From Gammaproteobacteria bacterium (GTDB taxonomy: Bacteria; Pseudomonadota; Gammaproteobacteria; Pseudomonadales; Azotimanducaceae), in assembly GCA_026707945.1 (NCBI GenBank), contig JAPOVV010000115.1, positions 310,001 to 374,000 of the forward strand: a stretch of 64,000 nucleotides of DNA. Reading direction: 5' to 3'. Position numbers and translations under genes: made by a program. The stretch's first letter is position 1. The number at the start of each line of letters is the position of its first letter. This document shows, in pieces, positions 55,991 to 64,000 of this stretch. The notes under the pieces are model-generated. The model made no database searches. It saw only the letters and a list, made by a program, of their open reading frames with translations, and had not been told where the DNA came from.

Positions 55991-57633
55991 GCGACTTCAA
56001 TGTCGTCATTCCTGATGTAGGTGAAGCGCAGGATGTCGAGGTCATCGAAATCTGCGTAGAGATTGGCCAGCAGGTCGAAATCGATGATGCGTTGCTGGTC
56101 ATTGAATCGGATAAGGCGTCAATGGAAGTCCCGTCGCCAAAGGCGGGAAAAGTTAAGTCGATTGACGTCAAACTTGGGGACATCATTGATACCGGCGACC
56201 TTGTTGCGGTACTTGAAGTAGAAGCGTCGGAAGCCGAAGCCGCGGAAACAACACCGCCAATCGACGCGACCGATGCTGTTGAAGCGGGGGTGGCAGAACG
56301 AACGACCGACGAAGACGAGTCGATCACTCAATCTACGACTGCCGATGGCCATGATGAGAGGTTTGAGATTCGGCTCCCTGAACTAGGTGATGTCGAAGAT
56401 GTTGAGGTCATCGAGGTGCTTGTCGAAGTCGGGGAGCCAGTTTCTTCGGATCAAGCGCTTATTGTGCTTGAGTCTGATAAAGCCACGATGGAAATCCCTT
56501 CCACGGTTGAAGGAGTTCTAGAGAGTCTGGAGGTCGCGGTTGGCGATAAGGTAACCGACCATACGCTCGTTGCGGTCATCAAAGTTACGACCGCACACCC
56601 TGAACCTGCGGCGATCAAGCAAGATACCGTCGCAACGTCGACGGCTCCCGAGGCCACGGTCGACACCAACGCGTCGACGCGCGTGGAAGTTGATCAGCTG
56701 CCGATTCGAGATGAGCAAGCACCGGACCGGGCGTCGTCGGTCTACGCAGGTCCGGCAGTTAGACGCTTGGCGAGAGAGCTGGGCGTTGATCTATCTGTGG
56801 TTGAAGGCTCGGGGGTACGTGGTCGCATCGTCAAAGACGACGTGAAGCTATTCGTCAAAACCGAGATGCTCAAACCCGCGCTCGCGGACACGTCAACTGG
56901 GATACCAGACGTCGAATATCCCGATTTCTCGAGATTTGGCGAGACCGAGGAAGTTCCACTCACGCGCATGCAGTCACGCGGTGCCGAGAACTTGGTCCGA
57001 AGTTGGCTAAACGTCGTGCACGTGACACAACACGACGAGGCAGACGTGACGGAGCTTGAGGAGTTTCGTGTGGAGCTGAATGATCAAGGTCAACTCGGTG
57101 AACAACGATTGACCGCCCTACCGTTCATTCTCAAAGCATGTGCCTCAACGCTTCGCGAACATCCGCGTTTTAACGCATCGATCAGTCCTACGCTGAAGAC
57201 GCTCATACTTAAAAAGTACATCCACATCGGAGTCGCAGTCGACACCCCTGACGGTCTGATCGTACCGGTCATACGCGACGTTCTTGATAAGGGGCTGCGG
57301 GATATTGCGGCTGAACTCGAAGCGCTAAGTAGCGCGGCGCGAGAGAAAAAACTCAAGCCCGATCAGATTAGCGGTGCCAGTTTCACCGTTTCGAGTCTCG
57401 GAAGAATTGGGGGAACGGGTTTTACACCGATCATCAATGCGCCGGAGGTGGCAATCCTTGGTGTCGCTAGGCTGGCAACGAAGCCCGTCTGGGATGGTAC
57501 CTCATTCGAGCCCCGCAAAATTCTGCCGTTGTCGCTATCGTATGACCATCGAGCGATCAATGGTGCGGAAGGTGGTCGGTTCATGGAATCGTTGGTGGAG
57601 AAACTGGGCGATGTTCGGCGGCTAATCCTCTAG
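55987..57633 (+). CDS. aceF: Dihydrolipoamide acetyltransferase (PDH E2)
   Basis: 548-residue E2 core of the pyruvate dehydrogenase complex. Two lipoyl domains carry the modified Lys43 (SDKASMEVP) and Lys165 (SDKATMEIP), separated by an Ala/Thr/Glu-rich linker. The E1/E3-binding domain is at about 252-289. The catalytic domain has the His motif SYDHRAINGAEGG (His521), in which the commonly found Asp of DHRxxDG is Asn. There is no lpd gene next to it. Confidence 0.96.
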   Translation: MSDFNVVIPDVGEAQDVEVIEICVEIGQQVEIDDALLVIESDKASMEVPSPKAGKVKSIDVKLGDIIDTGDLVAVLEVEASEAEAAETTPPIDATDAVEAGVAERTTDEDESITQSTTADGHDERFEIRLPELGDVEDVEVIEVLVEVGEPVSSDQALIVLESDKATMEIPSTVEGVLESLEVAVGDKVTDHTLVAVIKVTTAHPEPAAIKQDTVATSTAPEATVDTNASTRVEVDQLPIRDEQAPDRASSVYAGPAVRRLARELGVDLSVVEGSGVRGRIVKDDVKLFVKTEMLKPALADTSTGIPDVEYPDFSRFGETEEVPLTRMQSRGAENLVRSWLNVVHVTQHDEADVTELEEFRVELNDQGQLGEQRLTALPFILKACASTLREHPRFNASISPTLKTLILKKYIHIGVAVDTPDGLIVPVIRDVLDKGLRDIAAELEALSSAAREKKLKPDQISGASFTVSSLGRIGGTGFTPIINAPEVAILGVARLATKPVWDGTSFEPRKILPLSLSYDHRAINGAEGGRFMESLVEKLGDVRRLIL

Positions 57634-57667
57634 CGAGCAATGTTGAGAGTGTGTTTGTATCGATTTA

Positions 57668-57703
57668 CCTTGAAATTTGGAAGTGGGACTTCCATTTTTA
57701 AGG
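57668..57703 (+). terminator. Intrinsic terminator after aceEF
   Basis: GGAAGT-GGG-ACTTCC (57679-57693) is a perfect 6-bp stem with a 3-nt loop. It extends outwards through AAAT/ATTT and CCTT/AAGG pairs with one bulge, and the T-run lies at 57695-57699. It lies 35 nt after the aceF stop. Confidence 0.65.
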
Positions 57704-57711
57704 TACTTCAA

Positions 57712-57757
57712 TCGATGAAATGAGCCAATTAATAAGGAAAACTATTCATTTCATCGA
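57712..57757. repeat. 12-bp perfect inverted repeat downstream of aceF
   Basis: TCGATGAAATGA (57712-57723) and TCATTTCATCGA (57746-57757) are exact reverse complements around a 22-nt AT-rich spacer. The 300-bp gap 57634-57951 holds this and the terminator, but no gene. It may be a protein-binding site or a small RNA hairpin. Confidence 0.5.
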
Positions 57758-57951
57758 GAGTTGACTATCGCATCGACGAGTTGCTGTGAATCGATTGGCT
57801 AGTTATCGTGTATCGCAGTGGTCGCTCGCGCGGTGCCATACTGTTGCGCTTACCACGAACACTTAACAGTTGCTGATCGTTTACAGCATCTCAACGATTG
57901 ATCGAATCCCCGACTTATCTAGTCGAATGAAATCGTCAAGATGTGTCCTCT

Positions 57952-58782
57952 ATGCTTCGCAGCACTGTTATTCAGAAGGGATCACACATCGTGACGCATG
58001 AACAGATCATGGTTGACAGGGACGGCCGAGTCGGCGTCATTACCTTAAACCGACCTGAACGCTTGAACGCATGGACCGATACGATGTCATCGGAGCTGAT
58101 GGCACAGATCGGTGAATGGAACGAAGACGATTCCATCGGTGCGATTCTCGTTACCGGTGCGGGTAGAGCGTTCTGTGCAGGAGCAGACCTAAACGTATTC
58201 GCCGAGCGGGTTGAAACCAATAAAGCGGGTCAAGGCGAATCGCTTCGACGCGGCGGTGCAAATTTCACGCACTTCATTCGTAACTCGAAACCAACCGTTG
58301 CGGCCATTAACGGTTACGCCGTTGGCGTCGGTTTGACGATGATCCTGCCGTTTGACATTCGCATTGCGTCCACCGCCGCGAACCTCAGCATTCGATTCAT
58401 CAAGATGGGACTCATGCCAGAACTCGGTTCGACGCGTCTGCTGGCAAACCTGATCGGTCTCGGCCCGGCAACCGATATGTGTCTTACGGGAAGAATGGTG
58501 CCTGGTGATGAAGCGTTGAGTCTCGGTTTGGTTAGCGCTGTCACCGTGCCTGATGACTTGATGGATGTTGCGATGGCAAAAGCCCAGGAAATCGCTAACA
58601 ACCCCACGCAAGCTGTCATGATGATCAAGGAATTACTGAGTCGGAATCCAATGGACGCAGATCTTGAGGCGGTGATGGAACGTGAAGGCATCCGCGATCA
58701 GATTGCGCGGCGGCTTCCCGATCACGCAGAAGCGGTATCCGCGTTCCTCGCAAAGCGCGATCCCAACTTCAATCAGAGTTAG
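57952..58782 (+). CDS. Enoyl-CoA hydratase/isomerase family protein
   Basis: Crotonase-fold enzyme, about 263-276 residues. GRVGVITLNRPERLNAWTD, GAGRAFCAGADLNVFAE (oxyanion hole) and the INGYAVGVGLTMIL block are typical; GLMPELGSTRLL covers the catalytic region, where the usual Glu residues are not clearly in place. The ATG at 57952 is shown; a GTG at 57991 (MTHEQIMVDRDGRVG) gives a more typical length. It precedes an SDR gene, so both may belong to an acyl-CoA breakdown route. Confidence 0.85.
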   Translation: MLRSTVIQKGSHIVTHEQIMVDRDGRVGVITLNRPERLNAWTDTMSSELMAQIGEWNEDDSIGAILVTGAGRAFCAGADLNVFAERVETNKAGQGESLRRGGANFTHFIRNSKPTVAAINGYAVGVGLTMILPFDIRIASTAANLSIRFIKMGLMPELGSTRLLANLIGLGPATDMCLTGRMVPGDEALSLGLVSAVTVPDDLMDVAMAKAQEIANNPTQAVMMIKELLSRNPMDADLEAVMEREGIRDQIARRLPDHAEAVSAFLAKRDPNFNQS

Positions 58783-58814
58783 ATAAGTATGCGGGTAAGA
58801 GAGGAACGACTGGT

Positions 58815-59702
58815 ATGGGCAGATTAGACGGAAAGATTGCGGTCATCACTGGCGCAACCAGCGGTATCGGTGAGGCAACTGTCGACGCTTACTGTGCAGA
58901 AGGCGCGAAAGTCGTGTTTTGTGGGCGCAACGAAGAACTCGGAAAGGCAGTTGAGGCAAGACAACCGGATGGCACGGCCTTGTTTGTGAAAGCGGATGTG
59001 CTGTACGAGGAAGAAATCGCAAAGGTGATTAATACGGCGGTTGAGACGTGGGGTCGTGTCGACGTCTTGTTCAACAATGCCGGTGGCTCCTCGGCGATCC
59101 CTGGTCGCCCTCATGCGTTCAACATCGAAGATGTGAACGAAGAAAGCTTCAAGTACTCCCAGTGGTACCTGTTAGGTACTTGCATGGTCGCCACGAAGCT
59201 CGTATCTCCGATCATGCGGAAACAACATTCAGGGTCCATCGTCAACAACTCGTCAAAAGGCGCGCACCAAGCTGAAGTCGCTGCGGATCCGTTGTATTCC
59301 GCAGCCAAAGCGGGGTTGTCCAACTACACGAAAGCGGCAGCGATGCAGCTCGGGCCGTTAGGGATTCGAGTGAATGCAGTCAGCCCGGGTGCAATCGCGA
59401 CACCCATCTTTTGGGGAGGCCACACCCACGGCCAGCAAATCACGCCGGAGCATAAAAAGAATCGCCTCGCGCGATTTGTCCGAAACGTCAGCGGTGGGCT
59501 GATGCCGCTCACTGGACCGGGTGGTGAAGCGATTGACATCGCGTATGCGTGTGTGTATCTAGGTAGCGATGAAAGTCGTTGGGTCACAGGCATTGATCTT
59601 GTCGTGGACGGTGGCATGCTCGCGGTAAAAGGCGATCATGTTGGTACGGCGAAACAAATGCGGGAAATGTGGGAGAAGCGCGACGCAACGGCGTCGACTT
59701 AA
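58815..59702 (+). CDS. Short-chain dehydrogenase/reductase
   Basis: 295-residue SDR oxidoreductase with an N-terminal Rossmann motif TGATSGIGEATV, NNAGGSSAIP, and the catalytic Ser/Tyr/Lys set in IVNNSSKGAHQ and YSAAKAGLSNY. VSPGAIATPIFW and the tail WVTGIDLVVDGGML are family-typical. The ATG has an AGAGGA Shine-Dalgarno. It follows the enoyl-CoA hydratase by 32 bp and is probably co-transcribed. Substrate unknown. Confidence 0.9.
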   Translation: MGRLDGKIAVITGATSGIGEATVDAYCAEGAKVVFCGRNEELGKAVEARQPDGTALFVKADVLYEEEIAKVINTAVETWGRVDVLFNNAGGSSAIPGRPHAFNIEDVNEESFKYSQWYLLGTCMVATKLVSPIMRKQHSGSIVNNSSKGAHQAEVAADPLYSAAKAGLSNYTKAAAMQLGPLGIRVNAVSPGAIATPIFWGGHTHGQQITPEHKKNRLARFVRNVSGGLMPLTGPGGEAIDIAYACVYLGSDESRWVTGIDLVVDGGMLAVKGDHVGTAKQMREMWEKRDATAST

Positions 59703-59727
59703 AAATCCTGCAAACTCATCGCGTTAC

Positions 59728-60105
59728 TTATGCAGAAGGTTTTCGGGAACGCATGCGACGGATAGCGTTGTCGAGTTCAGGTAGGTTTTGTTCTACAACT
59801 TCCCGCACAATGTTGAGGTTTATCGCCAAGTATCCGTGAGTGAGTCGGTTTCGCAACGCTTTGATCTCTGACCATGGAACGTCGGGTTCGGTAGCCTTGA
59901 TCGATTCGCTGAGGCGAGAAGTTGATTCTGCAAGCGCTTGTAGGTTACGTATTACGGCGTCTTGGACCAATTCGGAGTTCATGAAGCACTCTCTCGAACC
60001 TCTCGAATGACTCGCGATACGCGCGATGCAGTCGGTCACATGTTCCAGGAGAACGATGTCGCCGTCCGGGCGGCTAACAGCGGTATGGCTTCTCGGACTA
60101 CCCAT
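59728..60105 (-). CDS. hepT: HepT-like RNase toxin (DUF86)
   Basis: 125-residue HEPN-fold toxin. The catalytic R-X4-H-X-Y motif is intact at Arg85, His90 and Tyr92 (LRNRLTHGYLA), and the core QDAVIRNLQALAESTSRLSE matches the family. HepT cuts RNA (tRNA in some cases) and is controlled by the MntA antitoxin, whose gene overlaps its 5' end by 70 bp. The start at ATG 60105 is a best guess; the frame stays open upstream to 60129. Confidence 0.88.
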   Translation of the reverse strand: MGSPRSHTAVSRPDGDIVLLEHVTDCIARIASHSRGSRECFMNSELVQDAVIRNLQALAESTSRLSESIKATEPDVPWSEIKALRNRLTHGYLAINLNIVREVVEQNLPELDNAIRRMRSRKPSA

Positions 60106-60392
60106 TCGCGCATGGACGGATAGAGACACGTTTCGGTGACAACGTCGACCGGTCTCGCAAGGAGTTGCTCGGCGTCAATGGACAGACCGCATAGTGCCAA
60201 GGCGGAAGTTCCGGGTGGCGCGTCGACAAGAAGGTCCACATCGCTGCCGTCGTGGTAATCGCCTCGAACCATCGATCCAAACACTCTGACATTGCGTAAT
60301 CCTCGGCGCTCGGCGAGCAAGAGCAACTCTTCTCGGTGCTTGACGAGCAACGGAGGTAATTCACCTGTTGTGAAATCAGAGGTTTGTTTCAT
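60036..60392 (-). CDS. mntA: MntA-type nucleotidyltransferase antitoxin
   Basis: 118-residue minimal nucleotidyltransferase. The G-S-X10-D-X-D motif is complete (Gly39, Ser40, Asp51, Asp53; FGSMVRGDY). MntA proteins neutralise HepT by adding AMP to its active-site Tyr. Gene order antitoxin then toxin, with overlap, is characteristic. ATG 60392 is clear. Confidence 0.9.
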   Translation of the reverse strand: MKQTSDFTTGELPPLLVKHREELLLLAERRGLRNVRVFGSMVRGDYHDGSDVDLLVDAPPGTSALALCGLSIDAEQLLARPVDVVTETCLYPSMREWVVREAIPLLAARTATSFSWNM

Positions 60393-60678
60393 GATGCAAC
60401 AATTCGAGATTTCAATCGTGTCTTAGACTATTCTGGAATGAATACGTGCACCTAGTTCTTACATTGCTTTTAGACGTCACTTTGTACTCAATCGAGAGTT
60501 AGCTTCGCAGCAGCAGTCAAAAGACGCGATAGAGTGGTCGCTGGAATTCGCGCTAGAGCGATTCAAGAACCCCTTTCATTCGTACTGCAACACCGATCCG
60601 TAAGTAGGTTCAAGTCTTCAAGGGATTCAAAGTCGTGGTTTCGCTGATGAAGGTATCGAATATTTGACACCCACGAAA

Positions 60679-61692
60679 CTAGAACCAGCGATCGTGAATG
60701 GCTTGATAGCGGCCATCGGATTGCAGCTTCAGCAGTGTCGCGTTGAGAGATTCGCGAAGAGGCGACGAAGCTTGCAACGCCATACCGATGTAGTGAGGGG
60801 AGAACATAGGACCGGTCTTAACGAGGTCTTTACTACGCTGGACTAAGTGCGCTATGGCGAGCGTGTCGTGCATAACGACGTCCACGGATCCTTCACGCAT
60901 CGCGTCTGCAGCCTCGACGAGATCCGTATGTTCCATTGTTTCGACTCCAAGCTCATTCAGATATAGTGCCGCCGCCGTTCCTGCCTTCGTTCCTACAACG
61001 TATGTTCGAAGGTCGCCCACTGACTGAACGGGCTTCGCTGCACGTTGTCCTATCGCGTCAGCGGCGAATTGTCCGAAGATTACTCCGAAAGCGGTCACAC
61101 CCGTCAGGATCAATAGAGCTGCGCTAATTCGTCCCAACCATCGTTGCGGCGCAATGTCACCGTAGCCTACCGTGGACATGGTGACCAAACTAAACCAGAT
61201 GGACTGAAAGACACCAGGTATATACCGATCACTGATGGCGGTTTGGCCATGTTCCGACCACCACATCAGGTGCGCAAAGAAAATCACGAACACCAGCAAT
61301 AGAAGCAGCATCTTCAGGCTTTCGTCGCTGAAATTTGGAATAAGACTAGCTTCGATCAAACTAGCTGCCGAAAAACCGTTAGTAGTTACGGCATGGGTGA
61401 AATCCATATCGAGCTCGCGGTCGGCCGACACGCTTATACAGCCGATCGCGACGTCCGCGCTTGCAGTTTTTATCGCTTCGAGTTTTTCGTCGAACCCCAC
61501 TAGCTCGAGCTTGTAGTCGAGCTCAAGTTCCTCCGCGATCGCTTCCCAAAGCTCGATGGAGAAGCCACTCAATTCTTCGTCGGCGAAGACGCATGGGGGT
61601 AGCTCGCTTGCAACGACGCGGACCGGTTCGGCTGCCAAAACGCACGAGGTAGCAAAAACGACCGCGAGGGGCAGCAAGGCTCGTGCGTTCAA
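60679..61692 (-). CDS. GluR0-like ligand-gated potassium channel
   Basis: 337 residues with the layout of a prokaryotic ionotropic glutamate receptor. Signal peptide 1-21; amino-acid-binding lobe 1 about 23-118, with a conserved ligand-binding Arg (Arg92 in SADRELDMDF); membrane helix about 126-145; pore loop with the K+ selectivity filter TVGYGD (174-179); second helix about 187-212; lobe 2 about 220-337, with Asp276 of the VMHDTLAI block in the usual place. Binding of an amino acid would open a K+ pore in the inner membrane. It sits upstream of a convergent-free gap and downstream of a PspA-like operon. Homology is clear by architecture; ligand unknown. Confidence 0.9.
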   Translation of the reverse strand: MNARALLPLAVVFATSCVLAAEPVRVVASELPPCVFADEELSGFSIELWEAIAEELELDYKLELVGFDEKLEAIKTASADVAIGCISVSADRELDMDFTHAVTTNGFSAASLIEASLIPNFSDESLKMLLLLLVFVIFFAHLMWWSEHGQTAISDRYIPGVFQSIWFSLVTMSTVGYGDIAPQRWLGRISAALLILTGVTAFGVIFGQFAADAIGQRAAKPVQSVGDLRTYVVGTKAGTAAALYLNELGVETMEHTDLVEAADAMREGSVDVVMHDTLAIAHLVQRSKDLVKTGPMFSPHYIGMALQASSPLRESLNATLLKLQSDGRYQAIHDRWF

Positions 61693-61713
61693 ATACCTAG
61701 CCCAACATGCGAG

Positions 61714-61872
61714 TCATTGCTTGTTCAAACGCCGCCGCACGAACATGAACACGACGAAAACCGCGATAGTGAGCGCGACGATCGTCAATAAACTGGTGAG
61801 CCAACCAAGGACGAAATAAAGCAATGCCCCGACGACGAGAACGCCGAGTATGTACCAAAGCGACTTTTTCAT
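61714..61872 (-). CDS. Tiny membrane protein between the channel and PspA-like genes
   Basis: 52 residues: MKKSLWYILG at the start, two adjoining hydrophobic segments (about 5-24 and 28-46), and a basic end (VRRRLNKQ). The ATG at 61872 and TGA at 61714 frame it between the channel gene (22 bp away) and the coiled-coil gene (48 bp away), on the same strand. It is too short for a family call; small membrane proteins are common in phage-shock-type operons. Confidence 0.6.
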   Translation of the reverse strand: MKKSLWYILGVLVVGALLYFVLGWLTSLLTIVALTIAVFVVFMFVRRRLNKQ

Positions 61873-61920
61873 GTCATGTCAGTATGTGAAACAAGAATCG
61901 AACATGCGCTCGGTCGTTGA

Positions 61921-62688
61921 TTAGAGTTTGTCCGGTAAGTCAGGCGCGGGTGGCTTCGCTGCTTCGTCGACGCCGGCAAGCACTGCCGCAACGTCAGCGT
62001 CTTCGAACGCTGGGTCTTTCTTCTCGCGCGCGTCGCCAAGCAGTTCGGCTCGACGGTTTGCCGCGTTTGCGGCTTGACGCGATTTCTCAGCTTGTTCCTG
62101 CATGACTTTCGATGCCACACCTAGATTCGTACTGCCGCTGCGTATGCCGGCCAGCCGCTCCTGGTGTTGAGCACGCTTGTTGGCGCGACTTTCAGCGCGT
62201 TTCGCGCGCTCCATCTCCGCTTGGGCTTTCTTGAGATTTGACTCAAGCATCTTGATCGTTTCCGCCATTTCTTCCTGAATGGCTTCGACTTCGTCGAGAT
62301 CCTGCTTAGCCATTTCAGCTTCTTCGATCTCCGTACGTGCGCTCGCCAACAGCTCGGCGGCTTCCGCTTTGAGCTTGTCCGCAGCGAGTGAGAGCTTGTC
62401 GGATTTCTCGGGACTCGCTGCCGCAGCATCTTCAAGTGCACGAATTTGATCCATCTTCTTGTTGTAAGCGGTGCGTGCGGCTTCCGCCTCCGCGGCTTCG
62501 CGGTTGTAAGTCACTCGGTAGTCTTCGACTTCAAGCGCGAATTTCTCGAACTTCTCCCGCTCTGCGGCAATCTCTGCTTTTGAAGTGCCTTCAGGGTCAA
62601 GTTTGACCATACCGGTTAAGATGGCGTCTCCAGCGTCTGCCAGTTTGCCTTCGCCGTAGTTTTTCCAAAATGCGAGTTTGTCTAGCAC
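61921..62688 (-). CDS. PspA/YjfJ-like coiled-coil protein
   Basis: 255-residue protein that is helical throughout, with long Ala/Glu-rich coiled coils (about 35-190) and an acidic, Pro-rich tail. It resembles the PspA/IM30 membrane-stress family in composition and in its neighbour, a YjfK-like gene, as in E. coli yjfJ-yjfK. The GTG at 62688 is chosen because GGAGG lies 8 nt upstream; the longer frame to 62715 would put the Shine-Dalgarno inside the gene. PspA membership needs a profile search. Confidence 0.65.
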   Translation of the reverse strand: MLDKLAFWKNYGEGKLADAGDAILTGMVKLDPEGTSKAEIAAEREKFEKFALEVEDYRVTYNREAAEAEAARTAYNKKMDQIRALEDAAAASPEKSDKLSLAADKLKAEAAELLASARTEIEEAEMAKQDLDEVEAIQEEMAETIKMLESNLKKAQAEMERAKRAESRANKRAQHQERLAGIRSGSTNLGVASKVMQEQAEKSRQAANAANRRAELLGDAREKKDPAFEDADVAAVLAGVDEAAKPPAPDLPDKL

Positions 62689-62733
62689 GATTGCATCCTC
62701 CGTGTGTGTAAACAAAGTGAAGTTATCTTGGTT

Positions 62734-63495
62734 TTAAACTGCATCAGGCAGCTCCATGTCACTTGCTGCCAGCGGCAGGCCTACCCAGATTCGTACCCTA
62801 AATCCGTCGGCGTCACGCTCGACGGTTGGCAGTAGATACTCCTGTGTCCCGACCCCGCCTAAACCGTCAAATACCCTCGCGAACAACATAGTGCCGAGAT
62901 GTTCGACGTCGGTTTGACTCTCACCGTAGGGATCAAGCGTAATCGTTTCCTTCAAAGAGGCTGGCTTCAGCCAGATATCCTGGTCGGCTTCCCAGAGCCG
63001 TTCGTAGGTCAATTCATCGGGCGTGTGGAAGAGCGGCATTCCGAGAATGCCTTCATCTTTCGCGAGCCAAAAATCAACAGCAGAAGTCTCATCTTCATGC
63101 TCGGGAACGTCCGCCACAGCGACGTGATAGAGCGGCAGCTCGTACTGCTCATGGAATACGTAGCGTTCGTCAACGTGTTCGCCTTTGTCGTCCATCAAGA
63201 GCATGAGCATCGCGCTCTCGTCCGGGTCGTCACGGGAATCGAGATAGAGTCGAAAAGTCTTCATTCCGGCGAGCTCAACTTCGCTGAATGCCGCGAGTAA
63301 GGTTTCCGATCCTGGATAGGGCACGTGCGTCGCTTCGCCCGCCAGCAGGAACGGCGCTTCAGCAAACTGCACTCTGGAGCCGATACGCAAATTTAGTGGC
63401 AGCTCGCCGTCAACTCGGATTCTGTCCTTGCCATCGCCCGACCAGCGATCTTTAGCCGCTTGAACCTTCAGGCGCAAGTACTGTTTCATTGACAT
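62734..63495 (-). CDS. YjfK-like DUF2491 protein
   Basis: 253-residue soluble protein. LPLNLRIGSRVQFAEAPFLL at residues 33-52 and the later FRLYLDSRDDPDESAMLMLL resemble DUF2491 (E. coli YjfK), a family of unknown function encoded beside PspA-like YjfJ. It lacks a signal or membrane helix. It precedes the coiled-coil gene by 46 bp on the same strand and is likely in the same operon. Confidence 0.65.
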   Translation of the reverse strand: MSMKQYLRLKVQAAKDRWSGDGKDRIRVDGELPLNLRIGSRVQFAEAPFLLAGEATHVPYPGSETLLAAFSEVELAGMKTFRLYLDSRDDPDESAMLMLLMDDKGEHVDERYVFHEQYELPLYHVAVADVPEHEDETSAVDFWLAKDEGILGMPLFHTPDELTYERLWEADQDIWLKPASLKETITLDPYGESQTDVEHLGTMLFARVFDGLGGVGTQEYLLPTVERDADGFRVRIWVGLPLAASDMELPDAV

Positions 63496-63537
63496 AGCGG
63501 GTGACTCGACAATCGGATGCGCGGTGTACAGTGATTC

Positions 63538-64000
63538 CTAGTGTTCGCGAGTAAGGTCGTCAATCGCAGGTTGAGCATCAAGCACAGCACCAAGCAACGA
63601 TTCATATGCCTGTGCGTTCTCTTCGCGCCAGCCTAAGCTCGTGACCATATCGACCGGCACCGTCAGTGTCTCAACTTCGGAAAAGATGAATCCGTCCTGG
63701 ATATTCGCGTATTGGTCATCAGGAATATCGAGAAATACGTATACGTCTTCTCCCGATGGGTCTTTGTGGCCTTGAAAAAGCTTGCCATGACCGTACTCCA
63801 TATCGTTGAAGTCCCAGTCGTTTACTGGTACTAGCTTGACGTCGTCACCAAGCGTATTGGCGCGCTGTAGGAGTTGCGTGTTCAGTGACGCGACGAACAG
63901 CATGCAGTCGGACTCGCCATTTGCAACACGGTTAAGTGCAGATGTACCACCGACGTTTTCAGTGTGAACGTTCGCATAGGAGTCATCCATGTAAACGAAA
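63538..64000 (-). CDS. Unidentified acidic protein, cut by the window edge
   Basis: At least 153 residues. The ATG at 63990 is in frame, but the frame is open to the window edge, so the true start may lie outside. The protein is acidic, without membrane helices, and ends 42 bp before the YjfK-like gene on the same strand. I do not recognise it; E. coli has yjfI (DUF2170) in this place, but the sequence does not obviously match that family. Confidence 0.5.
   Translation of the reverse strand, partial: FVYMDDSYANVHTENVGGTSALNRVANGESDCMLFVASLNTQLLQRANTLGDDVKLVPVNDWDFNDMEYGHGKLFQGHKDPSGEDVYVFLDIPDDQYANIQDGFIFSEVETLTVPVDMVTSLGWREENAQAYESLLGAVLDAQPAIDDLTREH

Noticed and set aside
1-64000. Search for CRISPR arrays, rRNA genes, insertion sequences and phage genes
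   Set aside because: No regular repeats, transposase, integrase or rRNA sequence was recognised; the single tRNA shows no flanking integrase or duplicated 3' end.

Overview
The window comes from a free-living gammaproteobacterium, most likely an uncultured marine heterotroph. Supporting genes are RNase T, MnmC, Hda, SdhE/YgfZ, YacG, AmpD, DciA-SecA, homodimeric-type AceE and an RnfABCDGE complex. CaiB-type CoA transferases, phytanoyl-CoA-type dioxygenases, an LLM-class flavoprotein and ACMSD-type amidohydrolases give it a marine-heterotroph flavour. No genus can be named from sequence alone. TTG start codons are strikingly common: nth, rnt, mrp, the DUF2066 gene, hda, the murG-like gene and pilD have no better start. 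argS appears to have no ATG, GTG or TTG start at all.

Layout. 0.2-5.1 kb: a fused double CaiB/BaiF CoA-transferase, a HipBA-like toxin-antitoxin pair and a CPBP membrane protease. 5.4-7.8 kb: grxD, rnt, argG. 7.8-20.3 kb: the conserved block nth-rnfEGDCBA-metG-mrp-dcd, whose rnf operon is split between rnfG and rnfE by three catabolic genes (Rieske oxygenase, LLM flavoprotein, MmsA-type dehydrogenase). RnfC here lacks its usual N-terminal domain. 20.3-25.1 kb: purM, then DUF2066, a PgsA-like enzyme, hda and a Firmicutes-style MurG homologue. 25.2-30.6 kb: a possible gene remnant, a small membrane protein, mnmC, an amidohydrolase and a fatty-acid desaturase. 30.6-36.2 kb: argS, a small membrane protein, cyclophilin, pdxJ, a signal-peptide membrane protein, yciB, ygfZ and divergent sdhE. 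36.2-38.4 kb: two divergent non-haem iron dioxygenases.

38.5-53.2 kb: dciA/secA, a GNAT gene broken by an in-frame stop, argJ, yacG, coaE, pilD, a pilin-like protein, tRNA-Thr(CGT), nadC, an ABC exporter, ampD, a ROK kinase and an ankyrin protein. This is the familiar nadC-pil-coaE-yacG neighbourhood with pilB and pilC missing. 53.3-57.7 kb: aceE-aceF with a good terminator. 57.9-59.7 kb: an enoyl-CoA hydratase and an SDR dehydrogenase. 59.7-60.4 kb: a HepT/MntA toxin-antitoxin pair. 60.7-64.0 kb: a GluR0-like ligand-gated potassium channel next to a tiny membrane protein, a PspA/YjfJ-like coiled-coil protein, a YjfK/DUF2491-like protein and a further unidentified gene that runs off the right edge.

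Most of the window is core metabolism and information processing. The most unusual parts are the split and trimmed Rnf operon, the channel plus PspA-like module, the apparent ATA start of argS, and the MurG paralogue. No rRNA, CRISPR array, insertion sequence or phage gene was found.
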